Origin: Nostoc sp. S13
Lineage (GTDB): Bacteria > Cyanobacteriota > Cyanobacteriia > Cyanobacteriales > Nostocaceae
Assembly: GCF_029379315.1 (NCBI RefSeq)
Contig: NZ_JAQYWQ010000011.1
Span: 1-64,000, forward strand
Length of the DNA: 64,000 nt
Reading direction: 5' to 3'
Position numbers and translations under genes: made by a program. Of this stretch, positions 8,459 through 21,224 are shown one piece after another (the stretch's first letter is position 1; the number at the start of each line of letters is the position of its first letter). Under the pieces are notes generated by a model that was not told the DNA's origin, did no database searches, and worked only from the letters and a program-made list of their open reading frames with translations.

Positions 8459-11400
8459 CTACTCTTCGTCGAAATCATCTTCCTCGTCTTCCTCTTCTTC
8501 CTCGAAATCGTCGTCTTCTGCTACTTCATCGGCGATTAATTCATCTTCGTCCTCTAGAATTGACCTTTCTGCACGTCTGCTACCAAAGCCAGATTCCCCA
8601 AGGGTAGGAGAATCTAAATTATAGGTGCGAGCTGTGCGGTCATCTAAGACCATATCCAGGGGGTCATCAACTTCATCCAAGACACTATTGCTAATCTCAG
8701 CAGCATAATCATCGATCGCACCGGGTTCATCATAGGTATTGTACCCAGTACCAGCCGGAATCAATCGCCCGATAATCACGTTTTCCTTTAAGCCGCGTAG
8801 CCAGTCGGATTTGCCTTCGATAGCTGCTTCGGTAAGTACCCGTGTTGTCTCTTGGAATGATGCGGCGGAAATAAAGCTGTCAGTGTTCAAGGATGCTTTG
8901 GTGATCCCCAACAATACTGGGGTATACTGTGCCCGCGCACCGCCTGTAATTGCCATAGCTTCGTTCACCTGCTCAACTTGGCGCAGTTCTACCAATTCAC
9001 CGGGAAGCATGGTAGTGTCACCACCATCATCAATCCGGACTTTGTTAGTCATCTGGCGAACAATTACTTCAATGTGCTTATCGGAAATATCAATCCCCTG
9101 AGATTGATACACCATTTGTACTTCATTCACTAAGAATGTCTGTACCTTCTGCAAAGCATGGCTAGCACAAGCATAAACTCCGTCTTCGGAACCCAGGCTA
9201 AAGAAGATTTCTAAAATTTCGTGGGGGTTAGATGGCCCATCGCTCAACGGTTGTCCAGCTAATACAGTCGATCCATCTGGCACAATCAAATTTTGTCCTG
9301 GGCCTAGAGGATAATCTGTGACTACGCCATTTGATTCTACGACCTTAATGGCGATCGCTTCATCACCACCCTCGCCGTAAACTACCTTAACTTCACCCGC
9401 CCGGCGACATAATATGCAAGCTTCTTTCGGTTTACGAGCTTCGAGCAGTTCCTCAATCCGGGGCAAACCTTGAATAATATCTCCGGTTTTGGCACGTTCA
9501 AACACCAACAACACCAAGTTATCACCCCGTTGTACCAAATCGCTGTCTTCTATCTGCAACACAGCACCAGGGCTGACTCGATAAGGACGACCGATGCGGG
9601 TAGTAATAACGTAGTTTTTAGTACTCAGAGCCGATTCCCCACCAGATGCAGCAGCGGCACTTTTGATATCCACTACTTGCCCTGATTCTGGGGCAAAAAC
9701 TCCAGGAGCAACTTCTGTACCTTCTACTAGCAAGTCACCCACTTTTACCTTAGGCTGAGTACTAGTATTGGTGGTCAGCATGTCAGTGGGGCGCAACACT
9801 AAGCAGCGACGCACGTTTTCGGTTCCTTTTTGAACGCCCCGCACTATCCCACCTTCTTTACACAAGATTTGGGTACGTGCCACCACAGATCCAGGAGCGA
9901 TGGTTAGCCCATCTTCTACCTCAAGTGTTGTCTGGGTGCTACCTTGAGTGGCATCGGCGGTAATGTCTCGACGAATTACCAAGGACTCCAAAATCACCAG
10001 TTGCAAGCGTTGAACTTCTGGATCTTCGGCATCCTGTACCAATTCAATATCTGCTGCTAGAGGCGAAGCATTGTGGTCTTGTTCTCCTTCTTGCTCAATT
10101 TCCAGCACTAGCTGGGTTCGCAGGAGTTCCACACCTTCAACAGACTTGACGCGTTCCGAATCTTTGTAAGGCAGTCGCTGCACAGCCCGCAACTGAATCG
10201 ATCGCCCGGTTTGCTGACTTATTGATGTAGTTGATGGCACATCAGGATTATCCGGTACGGCAAACTCAACTACTCGACGGCTTAACAGGGCGGGCCCTTC
10301 TGGTGTCTCCACATACTGGATATAGCGCAATTCTGTAGCGACACTACCTTGGAATTCCTCACCTGGTTGGATGAAAGTGTTATCTCGCCCAATAACTGAT
10401 TCTGGATCGTCCACCATTAGCAGTTCACCTGGCTTAACCACCACTTCCCGCAGGATGTCGTTTTTCTGGGTCACTTCTACCACACCGCTGTTTTGGCAGA
10501 AGATATCTTTTACTACTTCGGTGCCAGCTTCCACAAACTGACCGTCTTCTACCAACAGCAAGGAGATATCTTTATTAACTTCGTGGCTTTCTTCGGGAAT
10601 CCACAAGAGGGTACCGCCCTGCACGACTTCATAACCCAGCTTGGCTTTGCCTTTTTTCTGGACTTCTACACCCGCGAATTTTAGGAATCCACCAGTAGTT
10701 GTGCGATAGCGGTCATCAATCAACTCAGCTACTACTTGACCATTTTGCACTTTTGTGCCTGGTGTAGCCCGGAGGTTAAATTCCTGGTTGTTGCCAGTGG
10801 AGACTAAGTAATTATTGCGACCTTGGGAACTTTGGACTGTTACCGTTGCCTGGTCTAAGACTACAGAAGCGGTGATAATCTCAATTTCCCTGGTACTCTT
10901 ACCAGGGGTAGCTTCGGGCAAGCGCACCACACCGCCGTGCAAAGTGCTTAACTTGGTTTCTGCTAAAACTCCATTCGAGGCGATCGCATCACCATTTTTG
11001 ACAATCAATTCTGCACCAGGCGGCAAGTTGTAAACTTCCCCAGATAAAACCCAAATCAAACCACCGCGTGCGGCTGTGGTTGTGGTATTACCTTGACGGT
11101 CGGTTTTTTGTTCTGGAACTACTTCGGCAAATTGTACTTCCCCTGCCAAGTCAGAGGCGACATCTTTAACTGCTTTTTCTGTATTAGTCCGAGTTGTGCG
11201 TCCACCGAGGGCAACCTCTGCCAACAACTGACCTTGTTTTACCTTATTTCCATCAAATACATATAGTGTTGAACCTTGAGTCAGATGAACCTCTTGGTTA
11301 TCTGGGGTAACATCACCTACTTTTGTTGGTTCCAAAAGCAGGATGCCATTAGCCTCAACATACAGGGCATCTTCCCCGTGGCGAGTACGATATGTTCTGG

Positions 11401-12508
11401 TCTTCAGTTTGCGGGGAAGCTTAACAGTCCCATCGATTTTAGAACGAACTTGTTGCGCCACTTCTCCAGTAAACACACCACCTGTGTGGAATGTCCGCAT
11501 GGTTAACTGGGTGCCAGGTTCGCCGATACTTTGGGCAGCAATAATCCCCACAGCTTCGCCCAAGTCCACCATCTTGGCGTGTGCCAAACTCCAGCCGTAG
11601 CAGTGTTGACAGACTGAACGTGCAGCTTCACAAGTTAGGGGACTCCGCACCACAACTTCCCCCACCCCAGATTTTTCAATTTTCTTCGCCAAGTCTTCAG
11701 AAATTGGGGAATTGCGTGGTGCAATCACTTCTTTTGTCACCGGATGCACCACATCTTCGCCAATTACCCGTCCCATCAAGCGGGTTGCTAGAGGTATCAA
11801 GGTTTTGGCACCTTCTGTCATTGGTCGCACCGCAAGACCTCTGGTGGTGCCGCAGTCAAATTCCCGAATAATTACATCCTGCGATACATCCACCAACCGG
11901 CGGGTGAGATAACCAGAGTCAGCCGTCCGCAAGGCAGTATCCACCAATCCTTTTCTAGCACCGTAAGACGAAATAATGTATTCCGTCACAGTTAGTCCTT
12001 CACGGAAGTTGGTTTTGATGGGCAAATCGATAATTTCCCCTTGAGGATCTGCCATCAGTCCCCGCATCCCCACCAATTGCCGGACTTGGGAGATGTTACC
12101 CCGTGCCCCGGAGAATGCCATCATATATACGGAGTTTAGGGGATCAGTCTTCTTGAAGTGAAGGACAACTTCATCTTTCAAAGCTTCACTGGTACCGTTC
12201 CAGGTATCGATTACCTTTTGGAAGCGTTCTACTTCGGTGATTTCTCCCCGTTGGTAACGGATTTCAGTGGCGCGAATTTCTTCTTCGGCTGCTTCTAAGA
12301 GCAATCGTTTAGTTGGTGGCACCATCAAGTCATCTACACTGATGGAAACCCCTGCTTTGGTAGCGTAGCGAAATCCCAAATCTTTCAGTTTGTCCGCCAT
12401 CACTGCGGTTCGCGCTGTACCATAATTCGTAAAGGCCCAAGAAATTAAATTTCTCAGTTGACCTTTGTCAACCACGCGATTGCGAAAAATCATTTTTTCG
12501 TTAGTCAT
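8459..12508 (-). CDS. rpoC2: DNA-directed RNA polymerase subunit beta' (RpoC2)
   Basis: C-terminal half of the split bacterial beta' subunit, 1349 residues. It carries the SGARGN segment of the bridge helix/trigger loop region (about 133-165) and a zinc site built from Cys219 and the [11 protein letters not shown] cluster (293-303). A long beta-rich insertion follows (about 330-1000), typical of cyanobacterial RpoC2. The conserved C-terminal region includes [20 protein letters not shown] (about 1223-1242). The end is strongly acidic (Asp/Glu run). It lies in the rpoB-rpoC1-rpoC2 cluster, 140 bases after rpoC1. Confidence 0.98.
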   Translation of the reverse strand: MTNEKMIFRNRVVDKGQLRNLISWAFTNYGTARTAVMADKLKDLGFRYATKAGVSISVDDLMVPPTKRLLLEAAEEEIRATEIRYQRGEITEVERFQKVIDTWNGTSEALKDEVVLHFKKTDPLNSVYMMAFSGARGNISQVRQLVGMRGLMADPQGEIIDLPIKTNFREGLTVTEYIISSYGARKGLVDTALRTADSGYLTRRLVDVSQDVIIREFDCGTTRGLAVRPMTEGAKTLIPLATRLMGRVIGEDVVHPVTKEVIAPRNSPISEDLAKKIEKSGVGEVVVRSPLTCEAARSVCQHCYGWSLAHAKMVDLGEAVGIIAAQSIGEPGTQLTMRTFHTGGVFTGEVAQQVRSKIDGTVKLPRKLKTRTYRTRHGEDALYVEANGILLLEPTKVGDVTPDNQEVHLTQGSTLYVFDGNKVKQGQLLAEVALGGRTTRTNTEKAVKDVASDLAGEVQFAEVVPEQKTDRQGNTTTTAARGGLIWVLSGEVYNLPPGAELIVKNGDAIASNGVLAETKLSTLHGGVVRLPEATPGKSTREIEIITASVVLDQATVTVQSSQGRNNYLVSTGNNQEFNLRATPGTKVQNGQVVAELIDDRYRTTTGGFLKFAGVEVQKKGKAKLGYEVVQGGTLLWIPEESHEVNKDISLLLVEDGQFVEAGTEVVKDIFCQNSGVVEVTQKNDILREVVVKPGELLMVDDPESVIGRDNTFIQPGEEFQGSVATELRYIQYVETPEGPALLSRRVVEFAVPDNPDVPSTTSISQQTGRSIQLRAVQRLPYKDSERVKSVEGVELLRTQLVLEIEQEGEQDHNASPLAADIELVQDAEDPEVQRLQLVILESLVIRRDITADATQGSTQTTLEVEDGLTIAPGSVVARTQILCKEGGIVRGVQKGTENVRRCLVLRPTDMLTTNTSTQPKVKVGDLLVEGTEVAPGVFAPESGQVVDIKSAAAASGGESALSTKNYVITTRIGRPYRVSPGAVLQIEDSDLVQRGDNLVLLVFERAKTGDIIQGLPRIEELLEARKPKEACILCRRAGEVKVVYGEGGDEAIAIKVVESNGVVTDYPLGPGQNLIVPDGSTVLAGQPLSDGPSNPHEILEIFFSLGSEDGVYACASHALQKVQTFLVNEVQMVYQSQGIDISDKHIEVIVRQMTNKVRIDDGGDTTMLPGELVELRQVEQVNEAMAITGGARAQYTPVLLGITKASLNTDSFISAASFQETTRVLTEAAIEGKSDWLRGLKENVIIGRLIPAGTGYNTYDEPGAIDDYAAEISNSVLDEVDDPLDMVLDDRTARTYNLDSPTLGESGFGSRRAERSILEDEDELIADEVAEDDDFEEEEEDEEDDFDEE

Positions 12509-12530
12509 TAGTCATTAGTCCTCAAATTAA

Positions 12531-12648
12531 TAGTTAGGAGTTAGAAGTTAAAAGTGAGGAGTTAAAAGTGAGGACTTAGGAATAAAATCTCCTAACTCAT
12601 AACTCCTAACTCCTAACTCATCACTCCTAACTCATCACTCCTCACTTT
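12531..12648. repeat. heptamer STRR block forming inverted repeats
   Basis: Between rpoC1 and rpoC2 lie repeated GTTAGGA/AGTTAGA-type heptamers followed by the complementary CTCCTAA heptamers, so the two halves can pair into a large hairpin. The left half is about 12531-12580 and the right half 12588-12648. In the transcript this could cause pausing or processing inside the operon. Confidence 0.8.
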
Positions 12649-14525
12649 TAGCTTGCTAGTGCTTCCTGAATGGCATTGTTGTAAATAACCCGACCAGGAG
12701 TTGTGTATATATACTGAGAAATCACATTGCCCTTAGCGTCTTGTCTGACTCGCCGGAACTTATAGAGTAATGTCCGGCTACCATCTTCGTTTTCTGTCAC
12801 TTTCAGGGGTTCGCTATCCGGCTGGTCTGATTCTATTTCACCGTCAAACCGCACGTAAATATAGGCGTGCAAGTCAATTTGCTCTTGCTGGAAAGCCATA
12901 ATTACGTCATCTAGGGAATAAAAGTACTTTCCTGCGCCTTTTGCCGCACCGGGATTTTCTGCTGTTAAGTAATAGGCTCCCAACACCATGTCTTGGCTGG
13001 GCGTGATAATGGGTTTACCCGTGGCTGGTGACAAAATGTTGTTAGAAGCCAACATCAACAACCGCGCCTCAGCCTGACTCTCTAACGACAACGGGACGTG
13101 TACCGCCATTTGGTCGCCATCAAAGTCGGCGTTAAACGCTGGACACACCAGAGGATGGAGTTGAATCGCTCTACCTTCTACTAAGATCGGTTCAAAAGAT
13201 TGAATACCCAAGCGGTGCAACGTTGGTGCCCGATTTAGCATCACAGGGTGTCCTTCAATCACCTCTTCCAAGACATCCCAGACACTGGGGTCATTACGCG
13301 ATATCAGCTTTTTCGCAGCTTTGATGTTATTCACCATGCCGCTACGAATCAGGCGGTTAATCACAAATGGTTGAAATAGCTCAATTGCCATTTCTCTAGG
13401 CAAACCACACTGGTGAATTTTCAGCTTTGGCCCGACCACAATTACAGAACGTCCAGAGTAATCAACCCGTTTACCTAATAAGTTTTGTCGGAAACGTCCT
13501 TGCTTACCCTCAATAATGTCGGATAAAGATTTGAGGGGTCGATTATTTGCCCCTACCACAGTGCGTCCTCGACGACCATTGTCTATCAAAGCATCCACTG
13601 CTTCTTGCAGCATCCGCTTTTCGTTCCGCACAATAATCTCTGGGGCCAAAATTTCTTGCAAGCGTGCCAAACGATTGTTGCGGTTAATTACCCGTCGATA
13701 TAAATCATTTAAATCGCTGGTGGCAAACCGTCCGCCATCTAGCTGCACCATTGGGCGCAAGTCGGGAGGAATCACGGGAATCACTGCCATTACCATCCAC
13801 TCTGGTTTGGAACCAGTGGCGATGAAGTTGTCAATCACCCGCAGTCGCTTAATTAGCTTGGCTCTCTTTTGTCCCTTGGCGTTGCCAATCTCTTCACGTA
13901 GGCTCTCCGCTTCTTGCTCTAAATTGATATCGGCAAGCAAGCGTAACAGTGCTTCAGCACCAATACCTACCTCTACGCCCTGTAGCAGAGAATCTTCGCT
14001 ATAAATTTGGTCTTCAATTTCCAACCACTGGTCTTCACTCAGTAGCTGTTTATAAGTTAAAGTTTCGGCATTACCTGGACTCAGGACAACATAAGAGTTG
14101 AAGTAGACAATCTGCTCGACATCCCGCAAGGGCATATCCAACAGGATGGAAATATAGCTAGGAATGCCTTTGAGATACCAGACGTGAGCTACTGGTGCGG
14201 CGAGTTTAATATAGCCCATGCGGTGGCGACGCACCCGTGACTCCGTGACTTCTACCCCACAGCGCTCGCAGACAATACCTCTGTGACGAACTCTTTTATA
14301 CTTGCCACAATGGCATTCCCAATCTTTCGCGGGGCCAAAGATGCGCTCACAAAATAAGCCATCCATCTCTGGCTTGAGAGTTCGGTAATTAATCGTTTCT
14401 GGCTTGGTAACTTCACCGACTACCTGACCATTGGGCAATGTTCTCTCGCCCCACTGCCGAATGCGTTCTGGTGATGCCAAGCCGATTTTTACGTAGTCAA
14501 ACTGATTAGTTTGGGCAGGTCTCAT
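12648..14525 (-). CDS. rpoC1: DNA-directed RNA polymerase subunit gamma (RpoC1)
   Basis: N-terminal half of the split beta' subunit, 625 residues, the usual cyanobacterial size. The N-terminal zinc site is Cys71, Cys73, Cys86 and Cys89. The catalytic magnesium motif NADFDGDQM is at residues 465-473, and [19 protein letters not shown] (343-360) is the conserved rudder/switch region. It assembles with RpoB, RpoC2 and two alpha subunits. The spacing to rpoB (about 186 bases) is larger than in most bacteria and contains a hairpin. Confidence 0.98.
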   Translation of the reverse strand: MRPAQTNQFDYVKIGLASPERIRQWGERTLPNGQVVGEVTKPETINYRTLKPEMDGLFCERIFGPAKDWECHCGKYKRVRHRGIVCERCGVEVTESRVRRHRMGYIKLAAPVAHVWYLKGIPSYISILLDMPLRDVEQIVYFNSYVVLSPGNAETLTYKQLLSEDQWLEIEDQIYSEDSLLQGVEVGIGAEALLRLLADINLEQEAESLREEIGNAKGQKRAKLIKRLRVIDNFIATGSKPEWMVMAVIPVIPPDLRPMVQLDGGRFATSDLNDLYRRVINRNNRLARLQEILAPEIIVRNEKRMLQEAVDALIDNGRRGRTVVGANNRPLKSLSDIIEGKQGRFRQNLLGKRVDYSGRSVIVVGPKLKIHQCGLPREMAIELFQPFVINRLIRSGMVNNIKAAKKLISRNDPSVWDVLEEVIEGHPVMLNRAPTLHRLGIQSFEPILVEGRAIQLHPLVCPAFNADFDGDQMAVHVPLSLESQAEARLLMLASNNILSPATGKPIITPSQDMVLGAYYLTAENPGAAKGAGKYFYSLDDVIMAFQQEQIDLHAYIYVRFDGEIESDQPDSEPLKVTENEDGSRTLLYKFRRVRQDAKGNVISQYIYTTPGRVIYNNAIQEALAS

Positions 14526-14611
14526 ACTTAAGTACTAAGTTCCGAGTTATGAGTTTTGAGTATATTTAGTTTTAAGGTTTGAATTAACAGAGATCCAAGT
14601 GCTAAATAACA

Positions 14612-14639
14612 GTTACTGAGTTTTTTAAGACTCAGTAAC
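14612..14639. repeat. inverted repeat between rpoB and rpoC1
   Basis: Perfect 10-base arms GTTACTGAGT and ACTCAGTAAC with an 8-base loop. There is no T run on the minus strand directly after it, so I read it as a possible pause or processing hairpin in the operon transcript rather than a full terminator. Confidence 0.6.
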
Positions 14640-14711
14640 GCCAGATGCTACCCTGGGGGAACGCTAAGAGCAAACAATTCGGCAGAGCCGGATGCCAGCA
14701 CTCAGCACTCC

Positions 14712-17700
14712 TTATTCGTCTTCTTCCAGCGATTCGCGGGAAAGAGATTCATAGGTGGGTCTAGGAGGTGTGCGACGGGCTGATTGGTCTGCCATCAAAT
14801 CGACTTCCACATCTAGGGAACTGCCGTCTGCTTGGGTTTCTACCTTATGTACGGCAATGTCTAACCCCAATGATTGCAACTCGCGCATTAGCACCTTAAA
14901 GGACTCTGGGGTTCCAGGTCGAGGAATTGCTTTGCCTTTAACGATCGCATTTAACGCTTCATTCCGTCCTTGCATGTCGTCAGATTTAACTGTGAGCAAT
15001 TCCTGTAAGGTGTAAGCTGCACCAAAGGCTTCCAATGCCCACACTTCCATTTCTCCAAACCGTTGACCACCTTGTTGTGCTTTACCACCCAACGGTTGCT
15101 GAGTCACCAGGGAGTAAGGGCCTGTGGAACGAGCGTGGATCTTATCATCCACCAAATGCACCAGCTTCAGCATGTAAGCCACACCGATAGTGATTGCTCG
15201 GTCAAAGGGTTCGCCTGTACGACCGTCATACACCATGATTTTGCCTGGATTATCTGGGTTATATACCCAGTCTTTGCCTGTTTCGTCTCGTGCTTCTTGC
15301 AATTTGCCATGCACGATTCGGCGGGATGACTCTTCACCGTACATTTCGTCAAAGGGAGTAATCTTAAATCGTACTCCCAAGGTCTGACCAGCCCAACCCA
15401 AGAGGCACTCAAATACTTGTCCGACATTCATCCGACTGGGTACACCCAAGGGGTTAAGTACAATGTCCACTGGTGAACCATCAGGCAAATAAGGCATATC
15501 TTCCGCCGGCAATATCCGAGAAATAATCCCTTTATTACCGTGGCGTCCTGCCATCTTGTCACCAACTTGGATTTTGCGTTTTTGAGCAACATACACCCGG
15601 ACTACCATATTGGCTCCTGGTGGCAGTTCATCGCCTTGTTCACGAGTAAACAAGCGCACATCAACTACGCGACCTTTTTCACCGTTTGGTACTCGCAGAG
15701 AATTGTCCCGCACATCTCGGGCTTTTTCACCGAAAATGGCACGCAACAGTTTTTCTTCTGGCGGTTGGTCAGATTCACCTTTGGGCGTGACTTTTCCTAC
15801 CAAGATGTCACCAGCTTCTACCCATGCCCCAATGCGAATGATTCCCTGTTCATCCAACTGACGCAAGGCATCTTCCCCGACGTTGGGAATTTCTCTGGTG
15901 ATTTCTTCTGGCCCCAGTTTTGTCTGTCTAGCTTCAATTTCATATTTTTCAATGTGAATTGAGGTGTAGACATCATCCTGCACCAGTCTTTCAGAAATTA
16001 AAATTGCGTCTTCGTAGTTGTAGCCTTCCCAAGGCATATAAGCAACTACAATATTTTGTCCTAGCGCCAACTCACCACCTTCGGTGGAGGAGCCATCAGC
16101 CAGCACCTGACCAGCAACAACACGTTCACCAATGCGGACGAGAGGCTTCTGATTTAAACAGGTATCTTGGTTTGAGCGTTGGTACTTGGAAAGGGTGTAC
16201 TTAATTTCTGGAGTGCTAGGTTTAGGACGGACGCGAATTTCTGTGGCATCCACATAGGTGACATCGCCATCGGTGCGCGATACAACCACCATCCCAGAGT
16301 CTCTTGCTCCTTGCGCTTCCAAACCTGTACCCACCAGAGGACGTTCTGGCTTGAGCAGGGGTACTGCTTGCCGTTGCATGTTCGACCCCATCAGCGCTCG
16401 GTTAGCGTCATCATGCTCCAAAAAGGGAATCATGCTGGTAGCTACTGACACAATCTGTACGGGAGATACTGCTACGTAGTCCACCTGTTCTGGGGTTGTG
16501 GTGGAGAATTCCTGCCGATAGCGTACTGGCACTTGCGGCCCAATAATATGCCCGGTTTCATCTACAGGAATATCTCCTGGAGCAACTCGCAGGTCGTCTT
16601 CTTCATCGGCTGTCATGTAGGCTGGAGGCAGGTCAAATCTGACTCGCCCATTTTCCACAGGTCTAAATGGCGTTTCTAAGAAGCCATACAGGTTCACCCG
16701 TGCATGGGTTGCTAAGGAGCCAATGAGTCCGGCGTTAGGGCCTTCTGGTGTCTCAATGGGGCAAATACGTCCATAGTGACTAGGATGAATATCCCGCACA
16801 GCAAACCCAGCGCGTTCGCGGGTTAAACCACCAGGTCCAAGGGCACTCAGGCGGCGTTTGTGGGTCAGTTCTGCTAGGGGATTTGTTTGATCCATGAACT
16901 GACTCAACTGGCTGGAACCAAAGAATTCTTTAATTGCTGCTACCAGTGGTTTGGGGTTCACCAAGGAAGCAGGGGTCAGTACTTCGGCATCAGATACGGT
17001 CATCCGTTCCCGAATAATTCTCTCTAGGCGATTTAAGCCTACCCTTACTTGGTTTTGCAGCAATTCACCGACGCTTCTCACGCGCCGATTACCTAAGTGG
17101 TCAATGTCATCGATATTACCAATATCATATTCTAGGTTGATCAGGTAATCTACAGCTGCTAATATATCGCCAGAAGTCAACACGCGCATTGTGTCGGGGA
17201 CAGAAAGGCGCAATTTCTTGTTGAGCTTGTAGCGTCCGACGCGACCAAGGTCATAACGTTTCGGGTCAAAGAAACGGGAGTCTAGGAGTTGTTGCCCACC
17301 TAATACCGTAGGTGGTTCACCAGGACGCAGTTTCCGATATAACTCCATTAGGGCTTCTTCTTCAGAGAATTGCCCTTCTTTTTCGATGGTTTTTTGGAAA
17401 TATTCTGGATGACGTAAGGCGTCAAAGATTTCGTTATCTGATAACCCTAAAGCTTTTAGGAGTACCTGCGCTGAGAGTTTGCGGGTTTTGTCGATGCGTA
17501 CCCACACCAAATCGTTACGGTCTGTTTCAAATTTCAGCCATGCTCCCCGGTTGGGAATTAAGCTAGCTGAATAAGTACGTCGCCCGTTTTTGTCTATTTC
17601 TGATTTGTAATAAACCCCTGGCGATCGCACTATTTGGTTGACAATTACCCGCTCGGCTCCGTTAATAATAAACGTGCCGCGATCAGTCATCAAAGGCAAA

Positions 17701-18011
17701 TCCCCAATAAATACCTCTTGCTCTTTGATTTCCCCTGTTTCTTTGTTAATCAGGCGTGTGGGAACATACATTTGGACGGCATAGGTACTATCCCGCCGTT
17801 TGGCTTCTTCGACGCTGTACTTTGGCTCCTTGAGTTTGTAGTTATGACCCAAAAAGTGCAGTTCTAGTTTGCCCGTATAATCTGTGATCGGACTAAAGGA
17901 GTTAAGTTCTTCTATCAGCCCTTCTTCCAAAAACCAGCGAAAGCTTGACCTCTGGATTTCAATCAAGTCGGGCAACAGAAAGGCGGGTTCCATATATGTT
18001 TCTTTAGTCAT
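14712..18011 (-). CDS. rpoB: DNA-directed RNA polymerase subunit beta
   Basis: Catalytic beta subunit, 1099 residues from the chosen ATG at 18011. Hallmarks are the rifampicin-region sequence [20 protein letters not shown], then the [20 protein letters not shown] and [15 protein letters not shown] motifs, and near the C-terminus [13 protein letters not shown] and the [20 protein letters not shown] switch region. The frame is open for 22 further codons upstream, but the family N-terminus (METPAFLLPD-like; here [12 protein letters not shown]) supports 18011. It heads the rpoB-rpoC1-rpoC2 operon. Its promoter should lie in the 740-base gap after tatD. Confidence 0.97.
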   Translation of the reverse strand: MTKETYMEPAFLLPDLIEIQRSSFRWFLEEGLIEELNSFSPITDYTGKLELHFLGHNYKLKEPKYSVEEAKRRDSTYAVQMYVPTRLINKETGEIKEQEVFIGDLPLMTDRGTFIINGAERVIVNQIVRSPGVYYKSEIDKNGRRTYSASLIPNRGAWLKFETDRNDLVWVRIDKTRKLSAQVLLKALGLSDNEIFDALRHPEYFQKTIEKEGQFSEEEALMELYRKLRPGEPPTVLGGQQLLDSRFFDPKRYDLGRVGRYKLNKKLRLSVPDTMRVLTSGDILAAVDYLINLEYDIGNIDDIDHLGNRRVRSVGELLQNQVRVGLNRLERIIRERMTVSDAEVLTPASLVNPKPLVAAIKEFFGSSQLSQFMDQTNPLAELTHKRRLSALGPGGLTRERAGFAVRDIHPSHYGRICPIETPEGPNAGLIGSLATHARVNLYGFLETPFRPVENGRVRFDLPPAYMTADEEDDLRVAPGDIPVDETGHIIGPQVPVRYRQEFSTTTPEQVDYVAVSPVQIVSVATSMIPFLEHDDANRALMGSNMQRQAVPLLKPERPLVGTGLEAQGARDSGMVVVSRTDGDVTYVDATEIRVRPKPSTPEIKYTLSKYQRSNQDTCLNQKPLVRIGERVVAGQVLADGSSTEGGELALGQNIVVAYMPWEGYNYEDAILISERLVQDDVYTSIHIEKYEIEARQTKLGPEEITREIPNVGEDALRQLDEQGIIRIGAWVEAGDILVGKVTPKGESDQPPEEKLLRAIFGEKARDVRDNSLRVPNGEKGRVVDVRLFTREQGDELPPGANMVVRVYVAQKRKIQVGDKMAGRHGNKGIISRILPAEDMPYLPDGSPVDIVLNPLGVPSRMNVGQVFECLLGWAGQTLGVRFKITPFDEMYGEESSRRIVHGKLQEARDETGKDWVYNPDNPGKIMVYDGRTGEPFDRAITIGVAYMLKLVHLVDDKIHARSTGPYSLVTQQPLGGKAQQGGQRFGEMEVWALEAFGAAYTLQELLTVKSDDMQGRNEALNAIVKGKAIPRPGTPESFKVLMRELQSLGLDIAVHKVETQADGSSLDVEVDLMADQSARRTPPRPTYESLSRESLEEDE

Positions 18012-18755
18012 GCCTCTACCTTTGTCAACCTGGTTAAATTTTCTTTCCCTTGGACACTGCTGTTTGACGCTTCCCACTGCTAGCCAGTGTCCTTAGCTGT
18101 TTGGGAACTTTTTCTTACACACTTGCTGTTTACAGGTGTGGGCAAACACAGCAATTAAAGCTGCCTGGAATGAGCAATTTTGACAAGGGGGTAATCGCCC
18201 TTCATCGGTGACTCAGAAGCCAAAAACCAACTATAGTCTTGATTCAAGAAGAATATACAGTTGATATATTCCTGAGTTTGATCTACTTTCCTCACTTCCC
18301 CTCCAAAAAGCGCGTTAATTTGCTGACGCAGCTCAAAACGGTGTGTCTAAAATCCACCCCGTTGGTTATACTCTCAGTGATATCCTAGATATCCTAAGAC
18401 TGAGGGAATGATCCGTACCTTGTCGGTTTTGAATCAGAATCACTTCATTTTGCTGAATTGTACTCACAAGGCAATTTTGTTTAACGATTTTGAATAGGTT
18501 CAATACACACCAAGCCGATGTTTTGCAAAAGTCTAGCTCAATTTTGGTTGGCACGGTTAGTCATCTGTGGAGAGCATCCGCTTGTAGAGATTTGGAGGAT
18601 GGCCAAGCCATAACAGCACGGAAAATTCAGATGAGAAGTTTTAGGTTCCTTCCTTTATCATTATGGCGCAAGCAAAATGTTTTTGAGGGAATAATATTAG
18701 CATATTTTTATCCCCCTAGAGTTTTATTTTTTTTAGCACAACTTAACAAAACACA
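18012..18755. other. intergenic region upstream of rpoB
   Basis: About 740 bases between tatD and rpoB, with no convincing gene. It probably holds the rpoB promoter and a long 5' leader. On the minus strand a TTGAAT ... TATAGT pair lies near 18228-18250, but the spacing is poor. An open frame on the plus strand (18490-18759) shows no family resemblance. Confidence 0.45.
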
Positions 18756-19553
18756 CTAGGGCAGACTTGATATGGACAGACCAAATAATTCACAGGCATT
18801 TTGGGTGGTTTGATGGGCGATCGCCTCTACCGTTTCCTGACGCAGTTTAGCTACTTGCTCGGCGACATAAAGTACGTAGGCAGGCTCGTTGCGCTTCTCG
18901 CCCCGTTTAGGAACCGGAGCTAGGAAAGGACAGTCTGTTTCAATTAGTAGGCGATCGCTACTCACCATCGCCGCTGAAGATTGGATTGCTTTGGCGTTTT
19001 TGAACGTTACCGTTCCACTAAAGCTGATGTAGAAGCCTAAATCGAGAAACCATTGAGTTTCTTCTGGCGTTCCTCCCCAGCAATGCATGACACCCCGCAC
19101 TCTTTCTCCTTTGAGTTCCCGCCATTTTTGCAACACTTCTCTGGTTGCCACAGCAGCATCGCGGCAGTGAATAATCACTGGTAAATTGAGTTCAGATGCG
19201 ATCGCTAACTGTGACTCGAACACCATGTACTGTTGCTCATAGTTATCAGCTTTATAAAAATCCAGCCCCATTTCCCCAATTGCTACCACATTCGAGTCAG
19301 AACTCGCTAAAGTTTTGATTTTCTCGGCTGTCTCGCTATTCCATTTCTCAGCATCTAAAGGATGTAATCCTACAGCAAAGCTGATTTCGGGAAACTTTTG
19401 GGCTAGGGATTGAATACTGGAAAACTCCTCAGGGTGAACACAGGAATGTACTAAACGCACTACACCTGCTTCTTGCCACCGCGATCGCACTGTTGCTAAA
19501 TCCGGCTGGAAACTATCAAAGTTGAGATGAACGTGCGTATCTATCAGTTGCAT
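18756..19553 (-). CDS. tatD: TatD family metal-dependent deoxyribonuclease
   Basis: A 265-residue TIM-barrel hydrolase. Metal and catalytic residues are visible in order: DTHVHLN (about 5-11), a conserved Glu in [19 protein letters not shown] and ETDCPFLAP. The family degrades DNA with 3'-5' polarity and takes part in repair or RNA quality control. I chose the ATG at 19553 because it gives the typical [10 protein letters not shown] start; the eight codons upstream are made of a common dispersed repeat (TGACAAAGGACAA type). It lies between rpsT and rpoB on the same strand, a conserved cyanobacterial arrangement. Confidence 0.92.
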   Translation of the reverse strand: MQLIDTHVHLNFDSFQPDLATVRSRWQEAGVVRLVHSCVHPEEFSSIQSLAQKFPEISFAVGLHPLDAEKWNSETAEKIKTLASSDSNVVAIGEMGLDFYKADNYEQQYMVFESQLAIASELNLPVIIHCRDAAVATREVLQKWRELKGERVRGVMHCWGGTPEETQWFLDLGFYISFSGTVTFKNAKAIQSSAAMVSSDRLLIETDCPFLAPVPKRGEKRNEPAYVLYVAEQVAKLRQETVEAIAHQTTQNACELFGLSISSLP

Positions 19554-19947
19554 TCTTTGTCCTTTGTCATTGGTCATTTGTTCTTAGCTCTGATCACGAC
19601 TAAGAACAAATGACCCTCTGGCTGAATTTTTCTCCCATCGGAGAAGCTATGTGAACCCATACGCTTCACAATCACCAACTGCTCAAGAGGGAAACCACGC
19701 CCGCCACTTGCTTTAATTCAGCAGAACCTAGACCAGTCGCTCATTGGGAGCCACTGCGGTAGACGGCTTAACAGGCATAGAACAAGTGGTGTGGAAACCC
19801 TCTAGCCTGCACTGGCTTATCGGACATTCGCCGATTCGCTAACACTGCTTTATGCGCTAAAGCCTTTCCATTTGCTACAACTAACTTTGGCAAAGTTCGT
19901 AACGCACTGGCTCCCTGAGTCACAAGAGCGCACTGCCTCACCAATGA
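19554..19947. repeat. dispersed repeat cluster between tatD and rpsT
   Basis: No gene. The region is built from dispersed Nostoc-type repeats. One part (19868-19921, minus-strand sense CAGTGCGTTACGAACTTT) recurs at 22871-22917, and a CCCAATGAGCGACTGG segment near 19735-19755 matches the repeat after petG. Several short inverted repeats suggest a folded RNA if transcribed from rpsT. Confidence 0.55.
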
Positions 19948-20250
19948 CTATTCAGCAGATGCTGCTTGAGTTAGGGGTTTGAGTTTATGAGCCAATCTCG
20001 ACTTTTTCCTTGCCCCATTGTTAGGGTGAAGCACACCCCGTTTGATCGCTTTATCGATTTTGCCGTAAGCCTCGGATAACTGAGCCTGTACTTGTTGATT
20101 TAATTCTGGGGTAGGATTAGCTGCATAGACAGCTACAGCATTAAAGTATTTCTTCATCAGCGTCTTGACTGCTGATTTGTAAGCTTTATTACGCAGTCGG
20201 TTACGTTCTGCGATTTCGGCACGCTTGAGAGCAGACTTTGTATTCGCCAC
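19948..20250 (-). CDS. rpsT: 30S ribosomal protein S20
   Basis: A 100-residue basic helical protein that binds 16S rRNA early in 30S assembly. I chose the GTG at 20250 because it gives the family start (V/M)[11 protein letters not shown]; the frame is open for 11 more codons upstream but those are hydrophobic and not S20-like. Conserved features are [14 protein letters not shown], the [15 protein letters not shown] segment and the [13 protein letters not shown] end. It is the first gene of the rpsT-tatD-rpoBC block. Confidence 0.95.
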   Translation of the reverse strand: MANTKSALKRAEIAERNRLRNKAYKSAVKTLMKKYFNAVAVYAANPTPELNQQVQAQLSEAYGKIDKAIKRGVLHPNNGARKKSRLAHKLKPLTQAASAE

Positions 20251-20387
20251 AGTCAATTCCAAAAATACTATTAATATGTACACACACTACTAGACTTACT
20301 AATATAGCATCTAAATTGCCAATGTTATAATTTCCTAAAAAATAAATTCGCTCATTGGGGATTAGGTACTGGTGATTAGGGAATAAT

Positions 20388-20621
20388 TTAGTCCCTAGTC
20401 CCGCTCCCTGATCCCCAGTCCTGAATTTGGTGTGTCGTCAATTTCGGAAATGCGTTAATATGAACTACATCAACAACATAGAATAGTGACCCTAACTCAT
20501 CACCTCCTCTGCTTATCCATCGTCCTTGCGGGAAATGGATAATAGATTCGCCTTTTCCTTTCTTTACCCGATATGTGAATGTAGTTGCTCTCCACGGCAC
20601 TGAGGTTTTGGTGATTGCCAA
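20388..20621 (-). other. possible truncated hypothetical gene cut by a MITE
   Basis: An open frame of about 77 codons ends at 20388. Its only upstream start (TTG at 20636) lies inside the terminal repeat of the MITE at 20622-20762. The translation has no known motif. It may be the 3' remnant of a gene broken by the element, or chance. Codon use is not decisive. Confidence 0.25.
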
Positions 20622-20762
20622 TAGACCTATCCACAAATAAACCTCAAAATAGCTGAAACCCTTACATAGCTGGCTTTTTAGCTTATATAAAACAGGAACC
20701 TCTAAAACCCTCTCCAGAGCTAGGTTTCAGCCAAATAAAGTTCTCATTTCCGGATAAGTCTA
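20622..20762. mobile_element. MITE copy 1 (141 bp)
   Basis: A 141-bp element without coding capacity, bounded by imperfect inverted ends (TAGACCTATCC and GGATAAGTCTA). It is present again in reverse orientation at 24122-24262, and reading base by base I find one difference over 141 positions, in the left end. TA at both borders fits target duplication by an IS630/Tc1-type transposase; no such transposase gene lies in the window. Confidence 0.85.
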
Positions 20763-21224
20763 ATATAATCTGTCCTTAAAACGGATGTATTGTCAAAGGC
20801 AAGTAACTGTAAACAGCTAAATTTCAGAGGTTTCAAAGTATAGAAGCAACATTATATCGTCTCTGTACACATGTTAACTACTAAAAGCTAGGAAAATAAG
20901 TAAAAATTAGGCTCAGACCCTACCCCCCTGTAAATCCGGGGGACTGGATGTACAAATACATGCAGAGCAAGGAGTGAGGGTAAGAGCATAAAGGTAGTGG
21001 TAAATGGCACGCCCACTTCCTGCCGCTAGCCTGCCGAGGCTTGTCGGACTGAGCAATTAAGTTGCTTTCTCAAGCAAACCATGTAGTGGCAGCCTTGAGA
21101 GTATCAAAAAAATCCAGGTTAAGCTAGAGAAGAGATATTAGAGTCAGCTTCCACACCCCAGTTGGTCAAAAGCAATACTAAATCTCAGGTGTGAATATTA
21201 TAATTTTGGCATTGTCCTTACTCC
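20763..21224. other. intergenic region upstream of hisD
   Basis: About 460 bases with no gene recognised. There is a GC-rich hairpin (CCCCC...GGGGG, 20924-20943) and short inverted repeats near 21059-21078. A small RNA is possible but I cannot assign one. Confidence 0.4.

Noticed and set aside
8739-18096. Many open frames antisense to rpoC2, rpoC1 and rpoB
   Set aside because: They mirror strongly conserved polymerase genes, show no family motifs and arise from codon bias.
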